Source of the DNA: UBA6059 sp040219045
Lineage (GTDB): Bacteria; Bacteroidota; Bacteroidia; Cytophagales; Cyclobacteriaceae
Length of the DNA stretch: 64,000 nt
Assembly: GCA_965229505.1 (NCBI GenBank)
Contig: OZ245881.1
Span: 682,001-746,000, forward strand
Reading direction: 5' to 3'
The position numbers were made by a program, and so were the translations under genes. Below, piece after piece: positions 54,793-63,556 of this stretch. Under the pieces are notes generated by a model, which was not told the DNA's origin, ran no database searches, and saw only the letters and a list, made by a program, of their open reading frames with translations. Each line of letters begins with the position of its first letter. The stretch's first letter is position 1.

Positions 54793-54922
54793 CATAATCG
54801 GGTAGATGGCTGACAGCCAAATGATCGCCAGTGCGCTTCTTTGCAGGCGGCCTCACGTGCTCACGCAGAAGCTTCAGCATAGACGCCACCACTCAGTGTT
54901 CGGTTCTTGTACTCGGCGGTTC
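54793..54922. repeat. Structured intergenic repeat, copy 2
   Basis: Related to 53698-53814 (core 55/60 identical). It can fold GCTTCT-type arms around the core (GCAGAAGC near 54865-54872). It lies between the CDGSH gene and the sulfatase gene, with the inverted-end motif at 54978-54994 just beyond it. Confidence 0.75.
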
Positions 54923-54977
54923 GTAGAGCATATCAGAAACCTCGTGCTTTTAGCCACTGGTGAGCATACCCATTTTG

Positions 54978-54994
54978 GTTAGGCGTTGTGCTCA
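54978..54994 (+). repeat. Inverted end 1 of the sulfatase cassette
   Basis: GTTAGGCGTTGTGCTCA, one base before the sulfatase stop codon. Its complement at 56720-56736 differs at two of 17 bases. GTTAGGC fits the integron GTTRRRY core-site consensus. Confidence 0.55.
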
Positions 54995-54995
54995 A

Positions 54996-56660
54996 TTAGT
55001 GTGCATAGCCGACTTCATAATCCGGAACTATCACGCCAGTCTCAGAAACATAACTTTCCCATTGCCTAATAAGATCGGACAATCTTTCAGGTTCTTGTCC
55101 TGCCAAATCAATTTGTTCTCCTGGATCAGTAGCAAGATTATATAATCGCCACTGGTTCTCAATCACATTAGGGTCATTCGGCTTCCAGGGAATTCCAGAA
55201 GGTTCATATACGATCTTCCAATCACCTTGACGAATTGCCCTACGACCAAATAACTCCCAGCCCATTGTATAATTTTCAGTATGCAGGGACTCTCCATCAC
55301 CTTTCAACAATGACAACATCGACGACCCCCGAAGAGGCAAAACTTCTCTTCCCTTGTAAGTTTTGGGGTGTTTTATATCTGCAAGTTCTAAGATAGTAGG
55401 TAGAACATCCATTACAGTGATCATTGCACCTTGTATCGATCCACCTTGTATGACTTTAGGGTAATGTATGATCGCTGGAGCTCGAATGCCTCCTTCCGTG
55501 GTAAAGCCCTTGAACATGCGAAAAGGAGGTGCCAAAGCTCTAGACCAATTAGGACCGTGCCACAGATACGAGTCTGCCGCTCCCATATTTTCCAAACTAT
55601 TGTCACAACATTCATCGACCCATTCACCTAGAGCATCCCACCCTATATCCAAATGAGCACCCTCAGGCCCATTATCAGACATGAAGACTATTAGCGTATT
55701 TTCAAAGTCACTACTTTGTTTGAGCGACTCTAAAATCGCACCAAGATAGCGATCCATATCGTCTACCATAGCAGCATATATTTCCATTCTTCGAGCCTCT
55801 GTTCTTTTGTCTTCCTCGCTCAAAGAATCCCAAGCTACTTCGGAAGGAATTCGTTCTGTTACTCTCATACCAGGAGTCGTTAGTCCGAGTGTCATCATCT
55901 TTTCAAATCGAGATATCTGTAAAGCATCATAACCAGAATCATATTTACCAGCATACTTTGCTATTGACTCTTTTGGGGCTTGAAGCGGCCAATGTGGCGC
56001 AGTATAAGTCAGATAAGCAAAAAAAGGCTTTCCATCATCTGGACGGTTCTCCAAGTAATCAATCATTCTTTCGCTATATGTACGCGTGGAATAAAAGTTC
56101 TCCGGAAGATTGACTCGTTCACCATCTTCTTCATATACTGCCTGGCCAGGTCCTACACAAGGCGTCTGATTCAAATGTCCAGCACAACCCTGAAGTAAAC
56201 TATAGTAATGTTCAAAACCTCTGGCTCCCGGGCTAGTTTCTGCCGTCATACCCAAATGCCATTTACCAGCCATGTAGGTGTGGTATCCAGCATCTTGAAG
56301 TAATTCAGGGAGTGCTGCCACTCTGAAATTTAAAAATCCTTCATAACCTGGATTCGCCTGCTGATTCTCTCGAAGTTCTTCAGCCATATTTCCAAGACCA
56401 GCTAGATGATTATCGGTTCCTGATAGTAACATCGAACGCGTTGGGGAGCAAGTTGGAGCGACATAGAATTGAGTTAGTCTGACACCTGATGCCGCCAAGG
56501 CGTCCAAATTGGGAGTTTCGATTTCTCCACCAAATACACCTATATCTGTAAATGCGAGATCATCTGCAACTATCAGTAAAACATTCGGCCTGACATTTTT
56601 TGATGGATTACATGAGATTATTGTAATGGCTACTGCAAAGCACAAGGACAATTGTTTCAT
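54996..56660 (-). CDS. Arylsulfatase-family lipoprotein
   Basis: 554 residues from the ATG at 56660 (another in-frame ATG at 56681). Lipobox IISC (Cys17). The sulfatase signature is present: VLLIVADDLAFTD with the metal-binding Asp pair, CSPTRSMLLSG with Cys71 as the residue converted to formylglycine, HTYMAGKWHLGM, and later VFMSDNGPEG and a C-terminal GDWKIVYEPSG. Activity requires a formylglycine-generating enzyme, not in this window. The substrate is probably a sulfated polysaccharide. It is flanked by inverted ends (54978-54994, 56720-56736). Confidence 0.9.
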   Translation of the reverse strand: MKQLSLCFAVAITIISCNPSKNVRPNVLLIVADDLAFTDIGVFGGEIETPNLDALAASGVRLTQFYVAPTCSPTRSMLLSGTDNHLAGLGNMAEELRENQQANPGYEGFLNFRVAALPELLQDAGYHTYMAGKWHLGMTAETSPGARGFEHYYSLLQGCAGHLNQTPCVGPGQAVYEEDGERVNLPENFYSTRTYSERMIDYLENRPDDGKPFFAYLTYTAPHWPLQAPKESIAKYAGKYDSGYDALQISRFEKMMTLGLTTPGMRVTERIPSEVAWDSLSEEDKRTEARRMEIYAAMVDDMDRYLGAILESLKQSSDFENTLIVFMSDNGPEGAHLDIGWDALGEWVDECCDNSLENMGAADSYLWHGPNWSRALAPPFRMFKGFTTEGGIRAPAIIHYPKVIQGGSIQGAMITVMDVLPTILELADIKHPKTYKGREVLPLRGSSMLSLLKGDGESLHTENYTMGWELFGRRAIRQGDWKIVYEPSGIPWKPNDPNVIENQWRLYNLATDPGEQIDLAGQEPERLSDLIRQWESYVSETGVIVPDYEVGYAH

Positions 56661-56719
56661 GGAACTAATTATTAAAGTCAAACCTATTTAATTTAAACAA
56701 AGGCTGAAGAATAAAAAAC

Positions 56720-56736
56720 TGAGCACAACGCACAAC
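56720..56736 (-). repeat. Inverted end 2 of the sulfatase cassette
   Basis: Reads GTTGTGCGTTGTGCTCA on the minus strand, 15/17 identical to 54978-54994 in the opposite orientation. It lies 60 bp before the sulfatase start and 14 bp after the HipT stop. Confidence 0.5.
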
Positions 56737-56749
56737 TAAAATCAATAGG

Positions 56750-57676
56750 CTAGCTGAGAAGTTGATTGTGTTTGCTTTCTATCAATTGGCAATACTTTTC
56801 TCTCATTTCTTTTGATAAGAAAGACTGATTAACAAATTCCAACCATGAATTTTGAAGTTTTAAATACTTGTTCATAATGTTTTCTGCTGCTTTATTCGGT
56901 AATCCGGAAGTAGTCATAGCTCTCAAAAAATCTGACTTTCCTAGTCTCTTCTTTTTACCACATAATGTCAAAGCAAGCTCTTCATCGTCCCCTTCCACTA
57001 CTAAGGCTGATGAAACTAAATCGTAGGCAGGAGCCAGTTCATATTGACCATGGTCGTTCTTTAGCAATGAGAAGTTTTTTAAGTGCATGTCGGCATTTCC
57101 CGTTAGGAAACTGAACAGTGTCAGCTCATAAAACCTCACCAAATCAAGCCCTGGGTTTATGCTACTTCGCTTTATCTCCTTGGCTATCTGCTCATGCGAT
57201 GACTTATACTTGTCCTCGGTTAGTCTTCCCAACAGTTGACACATGTCCTCCATATGCTTTTTTGCTCCCTCCTTTCGATCCATTCTTTTGGTTATATAGG
57301 CTAATTGTCCCGAATCTAATCGGATCAAAGAATGCTCGGCTGTTCTAATTCTCGATAGTTGCGCAAGGTGCATTGTCAGATCTTCTATTTGTGGCAACTC
57401 ATCCCACATTGGTGACTGAGGCTTTAGAATAAATTGTCCCCACAAGCCCACTATTGTCAATTTCCCAGACGCATTATCGGGTTTTTCAATGTCCAGGGAC
57501 AATTTCGGTTGAACACCCGTCACTGTTGTTTTCCCCTTAATCATTTGTTCAGCAAGATTAAGAAGCTCTTGCTCAGTATAGGACATTTTTGGGGGTTCCG
57601 TAACTCCGAATATTTTCTTGCTACACATCGGGTGAAAATCGCTTTCTGAGTTTTTATAGCAGTATAGACATTTCAT
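56750..57676 (-). CDS. hipT: HipT-like kinase toxin (HipA C-terminal domain)
   Basis: 308 residues. The HipA kinase fold has the glycine-rich TTVTGVQPKLS (51-60), the ATP-binding lysine strand QFILKPQS (Lys85), the catalytic TGNADMHLKN (Asp196 region) and LAPAYDLVSS (Asp219). It lacks the N-terminal HipA subdomain, which is supplied by the separate gene at 57673. The first 25 residues carry CLYC...H..C (Cys3, Cys6, His15, Cys18), a probable zinc finger not found in classical HipA. The start overlaps the stop of the HipS-like gene by four bases. Predicted target: an aminoacyl-tRNA synthetase, by family. Confidence 0.9.
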   Translation of the reverse strand: MKCLYCYKNSESDFHPMCSKKIFGVTEPPKMSYTEQELLNLAEQMIKGKTTVTGVQPKLSLDIEKPDNASGKLTIVGLWGQFILKPQSPMWDELPQIEDLTMHLAQLSRIRTAEHSLIRLDSGQLAYITKRMDRKEGAKKHMEDMCQLLGRLTEDKYKSSHEQIAKEIKRSSINPGLDLVRFYELTLFSFLTGNADMHLKNFSLLKNDHGQYELAPAYDLVSSALVVEGDDEELALTLCGKKKRLGKSDFLRAMTTSGLPNKAAENIMNKYLKLQNSWLEFVNQSFLSKEMREKYCQLIESKHNQLLS

Positions 57677-57987
57677 GCTAATGGCTCAATTGATACAGCG
57701 CCTATGCAGTCTTTGCATGCAACTAGGAGAATCCCCATTCTATCTTTTTCATTGACTTTCCAATTTTTTTCAACGAGATCCAAAATCCAACCCTCTGGAA
57801 TAAGACCATCAAAAAATGGAAACAAGATATTTGAATGATAGGGCGCTTTTTGTAGTGGCAGTGTTAAACTTATGAACTCACCCTGATTTGCGAAATATTC
57901 ATATTCATATTGAAAATGATATCCTTCCTCATCCTCGGTTAATGTCCCGGCCCACTCATCTTGATAAAGTACCCTTGCTTTCCTCAT
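57673..57987 (-). CDS. hipS: HipS-like antitoxin (HipA N-terminal subdomain)
   Basis: 104 residues matching the N-terminal HipA subdomain as a standalone protein: ARVLYQDEWAGTLTEDEEGYHFQYEYEY, then ISLTLPLQKAPYHSNILFPFFDGLIPEGWIL. This is the HipS position in HipBST systems. It overlaps hipB by 32 bases and hipT by four. In characterised HipBST, HipS rather than HipB neutralises HipT; here that is inference from order and size. Confidence 0.85.
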   Translation of the reverse strand: MRKARVLYQDEWAGTLTEDEEGYHFQYEYEYFANQGEFISLTLPLQKAPYHSNILFPFFDGLIPEGWILDLVEKNWKVNEKDRMGILLVACKDCIGAVSIEPLA

Positions 57988-58189
57988 CTCGGTTAACTTC
58001 TGTTGGCCCTAATTCATACCCAAAGAGATTTAATACTTGATTGACCTTATCCATTTTCAAGGTTGGCTTTCCTTGCTCGAGTTCTCTAACAAACCTTAAA
58101 CCAACTCCAGCCGCAAATGACAGGTCTTCCTGATTCATCTTTGTTTGCTTTCTTTTCTCTTTGACAAACTGTGCTAATGATGTTTTCAT
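57956..58189 (-). CDS. hipB: HipB-like XRE regulator of the HipBST operon
   Basis: 77 residues. The XRE helix-turn-helix is clear (LAQFVKEKRKQTKMNQEDLSFAAGVGLRFVRELEQGKPT). It is the first gene of the operon and probably autoregulates through the GGTAT/ATACC palindromes immediately upstream (58194-58332). Confidence 0.88.
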   Translation of the reverse strand: MKTSLAQFVKEKRKQTKMNQEDLSFAAGVGLRFVRELEQGKPTLKMDKVNQVLNLFGYELGPTEVNRDEESKGTLSR

Positions 58190-58193
58190 TGTC

Positions 58194-58332
58194 GCATATA
58201 CCCTTTTGGTTGTAAATCTACGTTTTTTTTAGATATTATACTACATCGGGTATAATAATTTAGATATAAATCTAATCATACCCTTTAAGGTATAAAACCA
58301 TTCGCGCAGCAAATTTACACCCGATAGGGTAT
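58194..58332 (-). promoter_or_regulatory. Multiple GGTAT/ATACC operators of hipBST
   Basis: Four repeated half-site groups: ATACCC next to the hipB start (58195-58203 region); a 36-bp inverted repeat with GGGTAT and ATACCC ends (58248-58283); ATACCCTTTAAGGTAT, a palindrome (58278-58293); and ACACCCGATAGGGTAT (58317-58332). The spacing suits cooperative HipB binding. Confidence 0.65.
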
Positions 58333-58542
58333 GCTTTAAGAAGAAGAACCTCATCACTGAAGCAGGGTCCAACGAACGTAGCTATGCCACATGCATCTAT
58401 TGCGTCATTTGAAACTGCATTGCAAATCCGCTAGCTTAGAAGAAATAAACAAAGCCCAGAGGCACGTGCATTATCTGGTCGTACATGGCCTGGCATCAGT
58501 GATTTCTGTGGAAAACTTTTTCAATGAGGTCTGTCTTTAGAC
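58333..58542. other. Intergenic stretch upstream of the 58543 hydrolase
   Basis: About 210 bp without a credible gene between the hip operators and the hydrolase. No repeat of the island type is seen here. Confidence 0.35.
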
Positions 58543-60075
58543 ATGAAAATGAGAGCCCCCTTCCTTCTTCTTATACTATTTCTCCAATTCAACTTTAGCG
58601 CTGCTCAGGTTTCGATCGAGCAATTAGCATTGACTCCCGGAAGCTACAAGGTAGGCTTTAGCCATTACTTGGCCACTGACAGTTCCAGAACCTACAATCG
58701 AATCTTCGACTGGACCAACGAGTATATGCCAAGACCGATACCAATAAGTATTTGGTATCCATCAGATGATAATACATCGGATACCAGGCCCTTGAAAGTT
58801 CTCGATTACATGAGAATACTGAAGGAAGAAGAAGAATGGGAGCACCTGCCGGACGAACAGATACTAAATTGGTTTTACTACCCGAACACCCCATCAAATC
58901 AAGCCCATTTACAAGAGTCGGCATCTGCTTTTCCCGACATTGAGCCTGCGGCTGGGAAATACCCGGTCATCATTTATGCGCCCAGCTATCAGGCTTCATC
59001 GATCGAAAATTTTGCTCTATGTGAGTATTTGGCAAGCTATGGTTACGTGGTGCTTGCCAGCCCTAGTCGTGGATCAGTTAACCGTTTTTTTGAAGGAGGA
59101 ACTGAAAAAGACATGGAAACTCAAGCGCGAGACATTGAATTTCTGATAGCAGCAAGCCAACAATTGCCTTACGCTGACCAGAGCAAAATTGCGACCATGG
59201 GCTTCAGTTTCGGAGGCTTATCCAATGTCTTAACCCAGATGCGAGACCCTCGGATCAAAGCAGTAGTAAGTCTTGACGGTAGCATCAAATACCAGTACGA
59301 GACTTTAAAGAAATCGCCGTTTCACAAAATTGAGAATGTAAACGTGCCTTTTGTTCATTTCTCACAAAAAGAAATCCCAGCCGAAGTTTTGGCCGAAGAT
59401 GATATTGATGCTCGCCTCAACACAGAGTTTCAGTTCTTCGATAGTTTGAAATACAGTGATGCCTACCATTATCAGTTTCACCATCTCACGCATTCCTACT
59501 TTAGCACCCTGGGCGTGTTATTCCAACCTCGGTATTCAAGTCAGGACAAAGGTGATGCGGAGATCATGGAGTCTTATCGATGGCTGTCTGTCTACACGCT
59601 CAATTTTCTGGATGCTTACCTCAAAAAAGATGAAACAGGATTGAAATTTCTTAATCGTGAACCTGCTGAAAATACTGGCCAGCCCGGCCTAATTTCAAAA
59701 GAAACAAAACCTGCAGCCAAGCGAAAATTCACCTTTCAGGATTTTAACCATCTGGCAGTTGAGCAGGATTATGTAAATCTTAAGGCCCTTTATGATTCCC
59801 TGCTTGTCGAACATTCAAAACTGGAAATACCGGAAGGAAATCTGAATAACCTGGGGCTGCAACTGGTCTTCCATCCTCAAAAATCCCAAATGGGGATCAA
59901 TGTTTTTCGCTTTGCTACAACGCTCTATCCTCAATCGGCTAACCTCTGGGATAGTCTCGCGGAAGGATACTTATACTTGGGAGACAAGGAGAAGGCTATC
60001 GAAAGTTTTGAGAAATCCCTACAGCTCAACCCGAACAATCAAAACGCCATCAACAGGCTGAAAGAACTCCAATAG
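58543..60075 (+). CDS. Exported alpha/beta hydrolase with C-terminal TPR-like repeat
   Basis: 510 residues. A signal peptide (to about 21, FSAAQ) precedes a dienelactone/PAF-acetylhydrolase-like core: YPVIIYAPSYQAS (oxyanion region), the nucleophile elbow TMGFSFGGLSN (Ser222), and VVSLDGSIKYQ. A late histidine is in HHLTHSYFS. The C-terminal ~45 residues (NLWDSLAEGYLYLGDKEKAIESFEKSLQLNPNN) form a TPR-like repeat, suggesting a protein-binding end. Substrate unknown. It sits at the right end of the island and is AT-richer than the core genes. Confidence 0.82.
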   Translation: MKMRAPFLLLILFLQFNFSAAQVSIEQLALTPGSYKVGFSHYLATDSSRTYNRIFDWTNEYMPRPIPISIWYPSDDNTSDTRPLKVLDYMRILKEEEEWEHLPDEQILNWFYYPNTPSNQAHLQESASAFPDIEPAAGKYPVIIYAPSYQASSIENFALCEYLASYGYVVLASPSRGSVNRFFEGGTEKDMETQARDIEFLIAASQQLPYADQSKIATMGFSFGGLSNVLTQMRDPRIKAVVSLDGSIKYQYETLKKSPFHKIENVNVPFVHFSQKEIPAEVLAEDDIDARLNTEFQFFDSLKYSDAYHYQFHHLTHSYFSTLGVLFQPRYSSQDKGDAEIMESYRWLSVYTLNFLDAYLKKDETGLKFLNREPAENTGQPGLISKETKPAAKRKFTFQDFNHLAVEQDYVNLKALYDSLLVEHSKLEIPEGNLNNLGLQLVFHPQKSQMGINVFRFATTLYPQSANLWDSLAEGYLYLGDKEKAIESFEKSLQLNPNNQNAINRLKELQ

Positions 60076-60193
60076 CACCGCTAACGGTTGCTCAAAATCT
60101 ATGAGCGCAGCAACAACTCTCATGGCTGTTGATCATGGATGATTTTTAGTGATATTTGAAGAGACCAACCTCTGGATAATAGCTGGTTGACGT

Positions 60194-60778
60194 ATGTCTA
60201 AGGAGAAACGCATAGAAACATATTGTCCCAAAAGCCGAAGTGATTGGCGAAAATGGCTGGAAAGAAACCATCAGTCAAAACAGTCGGTTTGGCTTGTCTA
60301 CTTTAAGTCATCCTCAAAAGTTCCTTCTCTTAGTTGGAGTGATGCAGTTGACGAAGCATTGTGCTTTGGCTGGATAGATAGCACCAAAAAGACCATTGAC
60401 GAAGAACGGTACATGCAATACTTCAGTAGAAGAAAACCAAATAGCATGTGGTCGAAAATCAACAAAGAGAAAGTTGACGCACTCATCCAAAACAACCAAA
60501 TGACCAAAGCGGGTTTTGACAGCATAGAAACTGCTAAGCAGAATGGCTCCTGGAGCCTGTTGGATGGAGTCGAAGCACTCGTCATTCCAGAGGATTTGAA
60601 AGACGAACTGCTAAATCATAAAGGCTCGATGGCGTATTTTGATGGTCTGAGTAAGTCCGCTAAAAAGATCTTGTTGCACTGGGTCGTTTTTGCTAAAAGG
60701 TCAGAGACCAGACAAAAGAGAATCCTGGAGATCGCAAAAAATGCAAGCAAGAGCCTGATGCCCAAGCAGTTTAGATAA
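60194..60778 (+). CDS. YdeI/OmpD-associated family protein
   Basis: 194 residues. SRSDWRKWLERNHQSKQSVWLVYFK, LSWSDAVDEALCFGWIDSTKKTID and the RRKPNSMWSKINKEKVDALI block are conserved in YdeI proteins, and the C-terminal KRSETRQKRILEIAKNASKSLMP fits the family's DUF1905-type tail. Family members have been tied to bacteriocin resistance in enterobacteria; role here unknown. Cytoplasmic. Confidence 0.88.
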   Translation: MSKEKRIETYCPKSRSDWRKWLERNHQSKQSVWLVYFKSSSKVPSLSWSDAVDEALCFGWIDSTKKTIDEERYMQYFSRRKPNSMWSKINKEKVDALIQNNQMTKAGFDSIETAKQNGSWSLLDGVEALVIPEDLKDELLNHKGSMAYFDGLSKSAKKILLHWVVFAKRSETRQKRILEIAKNASKSLMPKQFR

Positions 60779-61036
60779 TGACTCCTTAGGACTGCCTCAA
60801 CAACAGCACGGTTACGAGCTAATGCCAAAACATGAACCGGTCGACGATCAATAGTACGTACCCGGCTTTCATATTCATTTGGTTTAGAGGCTCCTACGAT
60901 AGGTCATTTTAAATGCGGAACATGGGGTCAGCAGAAAACACGTATTTACTCCATTCCGGTAGGTGATATAGCCACCTGGGGAAATGCGAAAGGAGTCGCT
61001 TAAATTCCTATATTGTCGAACATAAAAACCAACTTG

Positions 61037-62203
61037 ATGAAATCTACACACTATCGCCCCATAGTGCTCCTGTTACTACTTGTCAGCTTACTCATCGCTT
61101 GCTCCCAGCCCGCCAAGCAGGAAGTCCGGCAGCCGACGCTCTATTGGGATACCTCTACACCCGAAGCGGAAGGGATTGACCCTGCAGAACTGGAGGCCAT
61201 CCATCAAGACATCACTAAAGGCAGCTACGGTCTGATTGATCATTTCCTGGTAATCAGAAATGACAAGCTGGTTTTTGATCAGCATTATGATCAGGACTAT
61301 GCGACGATAGCGCAGCAGTACGATACCACCGATTTTCAATACAATTATGACTACCCGGCATGGCATCCTTTCTACAATGGCACGCAGCTACATTCGCTGC
61401 AGTCGGTCACCAAAAGCGTGACCTCCATGCTCGTGGGCATTGCGGTAGATAAAGATCTCATCAGCAGTCTGGATTCCTCTATTGCGCCGTACTTTTCTGC
61501 CTATGACGTGGACTGGTCTGATGAGCGCAAAAGCGCGATCACGCTGCACGATCTGCTGACCATGAGATCTGGCATAGCGTGGGACGAGGAAAACTACGAC
61601 GAGGCAAACAACGACTGTATCGTCATGGAGTTAACCGACGACTGGATCGACTATGTCCTTACCAGAAAGATGGACACCCTACCGGGAACCACTTTTGAGT
61701 ACAACAGTGGCGTCAGTGTTTTGCTAGGTAAGATTGTCCGTGAAGCTACGGGCAAGCGCATCGACAAGTGGGCAGAGGAAAAGCTATTCGGCCCTATAGG
61801 AATAACAGATTACTACTGGAAGAAGACCCCTATCGGTGAAATCGACACAGAAGGTGGCCTTTACTTGTCCACTCATGACTTGGCTAAAGTCGGCTATCTT
61901 ATGCTTAAAAAGGGCATGTGGGAAAGTAAACAGATCATCTCCGAGGCATGGGTGACAGCATCTACCGAACCTATCGTCAATGTTTCTGAGAAAGTAGGAT
62001 ACGGCTATCAGTGGTGGGTACCTAAGCATCAAGACGGACGAGCAGAGGTCTTCGCTGGCAATGGGTATGGCGGGCAGTTTGTAATGGTAGCACCAGCCTA
62101 TGATTTGCTCGTTGTTTTCAATGGCTGGAACATCCATGGTCAGCCTGAAAAATCGACCTGGCGAGCATTGGAGGAGCGAATACTTCCAAATACAAAGCTG
62201 TAA
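61037..62203 (+). CDS. Serine hydrolase, beta-lactamase (class C) family, lipoprotein
   Basis: 388 residues from the ATG at 61037; an in-frame TTG eight codons upstream is possible. Lipobox LIAC (Cys22). Class C motifs: LQSVTKSVTS with Ser123 and Lys126, and YNSGVSVLLG with Tyr222. A late motif region (GYGYQWWVPKHQDGRAEVFAGNGYGGQF) carries the HxG-like segment, here with Asn-Gly. It is the paralogue of the partial gene at the left edge. A BNR-like gene follows 35 bp downstream. Substrate unknown. Confidence 0.9.
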   Translation: MKSTHYRPIVLLLLLVSLLIACSQPAKQEVRQPTLYWDTSTPEAEGIDPAELEAIHQDITKGSYGLIDHFLVIRNDKLVFDQHYDQDYATIAQQYDTTDFQYNYDYPAWHPFYNGTQLHSLQSVTKSVTSMLVGIAVDKDLISSLDSSIAPYFSAYDVDWSDERKSAITLHDLLTMRSGIAWDEENYDEANNDCIVMELTDDWIDYVLTRKMDTLPGTTFEYNSGVSVLLGKIVREATGKRIDKWAEEKLFGPIGITDYYWKKTPIGEIDTEGGLYLSTHDLAKVGYLMLKKGMWESKQIISEAWVTASTEPIVNVSEKVGYGYQWWVPKHQDGRAEVFAGNGYGGQFVMVAPAYDLLVVFNGWNIHGQPEKSTWRALEERILPNTKL

Positions 62204-62238
62204 CCCCGATCAGTCAAAAAGTCCCATATCGATTACTT

Positions 62239-63546
62239 ATGGTAGTGAGAGGCTTGAGGTTGTTCTTAATCTCGATTGTGAATGCTCTCCACAACCTTCG
62301 CGGCTTGCAACCCAATGAGCTAACCACAGATGGTGCATGGTCTTGGTTTTCGGATCCTCGCGCTATCATCTTAGATAATATGATCTATGCAGGCTGGGTC
62401 AAATCAAACGGCACTGTTGAAGCTGCCCGGTTTGACTTAGCTGAGGGCACTGTTCTGCGTACCACTCTTTACAAAAGGCTAGAGAGGGATGATCACAACA
62501 ACCCAGCATTTGTGATCACAGGTAATGGGACTATACACGCCATGTATACCCGGCATAGCAAAAAATACCTATTTGTCAATATTATTGAGGGTAGCAATAA
62601 ACATTTTCGCGCTAGCGAGCCAAAACTGATCTTCCCCTTCAGTGACGAACAACTGTCAACATATCCTCATAGTACCATCACTTATGCCAACCCTTACTAC
62701 TTACAACAGGAAGAAAGGCTATACTGCTTTGGTCGATGGACAGGCTATAAACCTAACGTGATGTGGTCTGCTGATGACGGTGCTACCTGGTCCAAAAGCA
62801 AAGTCTTTATTGCCAAAAATCCATTTAGGAGAGAAACCAGACCCTATTGTAAGTATTTCTCAGACGGCCAGGCTGGTATTCACATCATTTTCACGGATGA
62901 TCATCCCCGCAACTGCCCTACTAACTCTGTGTATTATATGCGATTTGAAAATGAGAGTTTCTATCGCGCTGACGGCAGTCACATTTGTGATTTAAACAAT
63001 CTACCAATAGACCCGGAAGTAGCTACTGTCATCTATAGAGCAACTGAGTCAGAAGGCCGGGCATGGATAGCAGATGTGAGCGCATGCGAACTGGGTCATC
63101 CTGTGGTGTTGTATACCAAAAGCCCGAATACTAACAACCATCAATACTGGTATGGGAGGTACACCAAAGAGGGGTGGATCAATAGAAAGATCTGCGACGC
63201 TGGAAGTTGGTTTCCTCAAACCAAAGCAGGTCAAAAAGAGCAGGAACCCCATTATTTTGGCAATATGAGCATTCATCCTGCGAAGGCCAATGTAATATAC
63301 CTATCGAGGCGAGTCAATGGAGTATTTGAAATAGAACGGTGGGAAACACATGACGCTGGTGAGAGTTGGGCAACTGAACCAGTCACTTCCAATTCAGAAT
63401 ATGATAATGTAAGGCCTTATGTGCCTCGAGGACTCCAGGCTGGTCAAGATGAAATAGTACTATGGATGGAAAATAGAAAATACGTGCATTTTACGAATTT
63501 CAGAACGGCAATTAAATATTACATTCGTCGCGTTGATAGCACATGA
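62239..63546 (+). CDS. BNR-repeat family protein (BNR_4-like)
   Basis: 435 residues. Several Ser/Asp-box-like blocks are visible (MWSADDGATWSKSK near 175-188, WETHDAGESWATEP near 369-382). The five- or six-bladed propeller is inferred from repeating strand patterns. RLYCFGRWTGYKPN and TPHYFGNMSIHPAK-like segments suit the BNR_4 subfamily of proposed polysaccharide-acting enzymes. No classical signal peptide. Probably cotranscribed with the flanking serine hydrolase and the partial methyltransferase (10 bp away). Confidence 0.75.
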   Translation: MVVRGLRLFLISIVNALHNLRGLQPNELTTDGAWSWFSDPRAIILDNMIYAGWVKSNGTVEAARFDLAEGTVLRTTLYKRLERDDHNNPAFVITGNGTIHAMYTRHSKKYLFVNIIEGSNKHFRASEPKLIFPFSDEQLSTYPHSTITYANPYYLQQEERLYCFGRWTGYKPNVMWSADDGATWSKSKVFIAKNPFRRETRPYCKYFSDGQAGIHIIFTDDHPRNCPTNSVYYMRFENESFYRADGSHICDLNNLPIDPEVATVIYRATESEGRAWIADVSACELGHPVVLYTKSPNTNNHQYWYGRYTKEGWINRKICDAGSWFPQTKAGQKEQEPHYFGNMSIHPAKANVIYLSRRVNGVFEIERWETHDAGESWATEPVTSNSEYDNVRPYVPRGLQAGQDEIVLWMENRKYVHFTNFRTAIKYYIRRVDST

Positions 63547-63556
63547 CCGCCTATAA

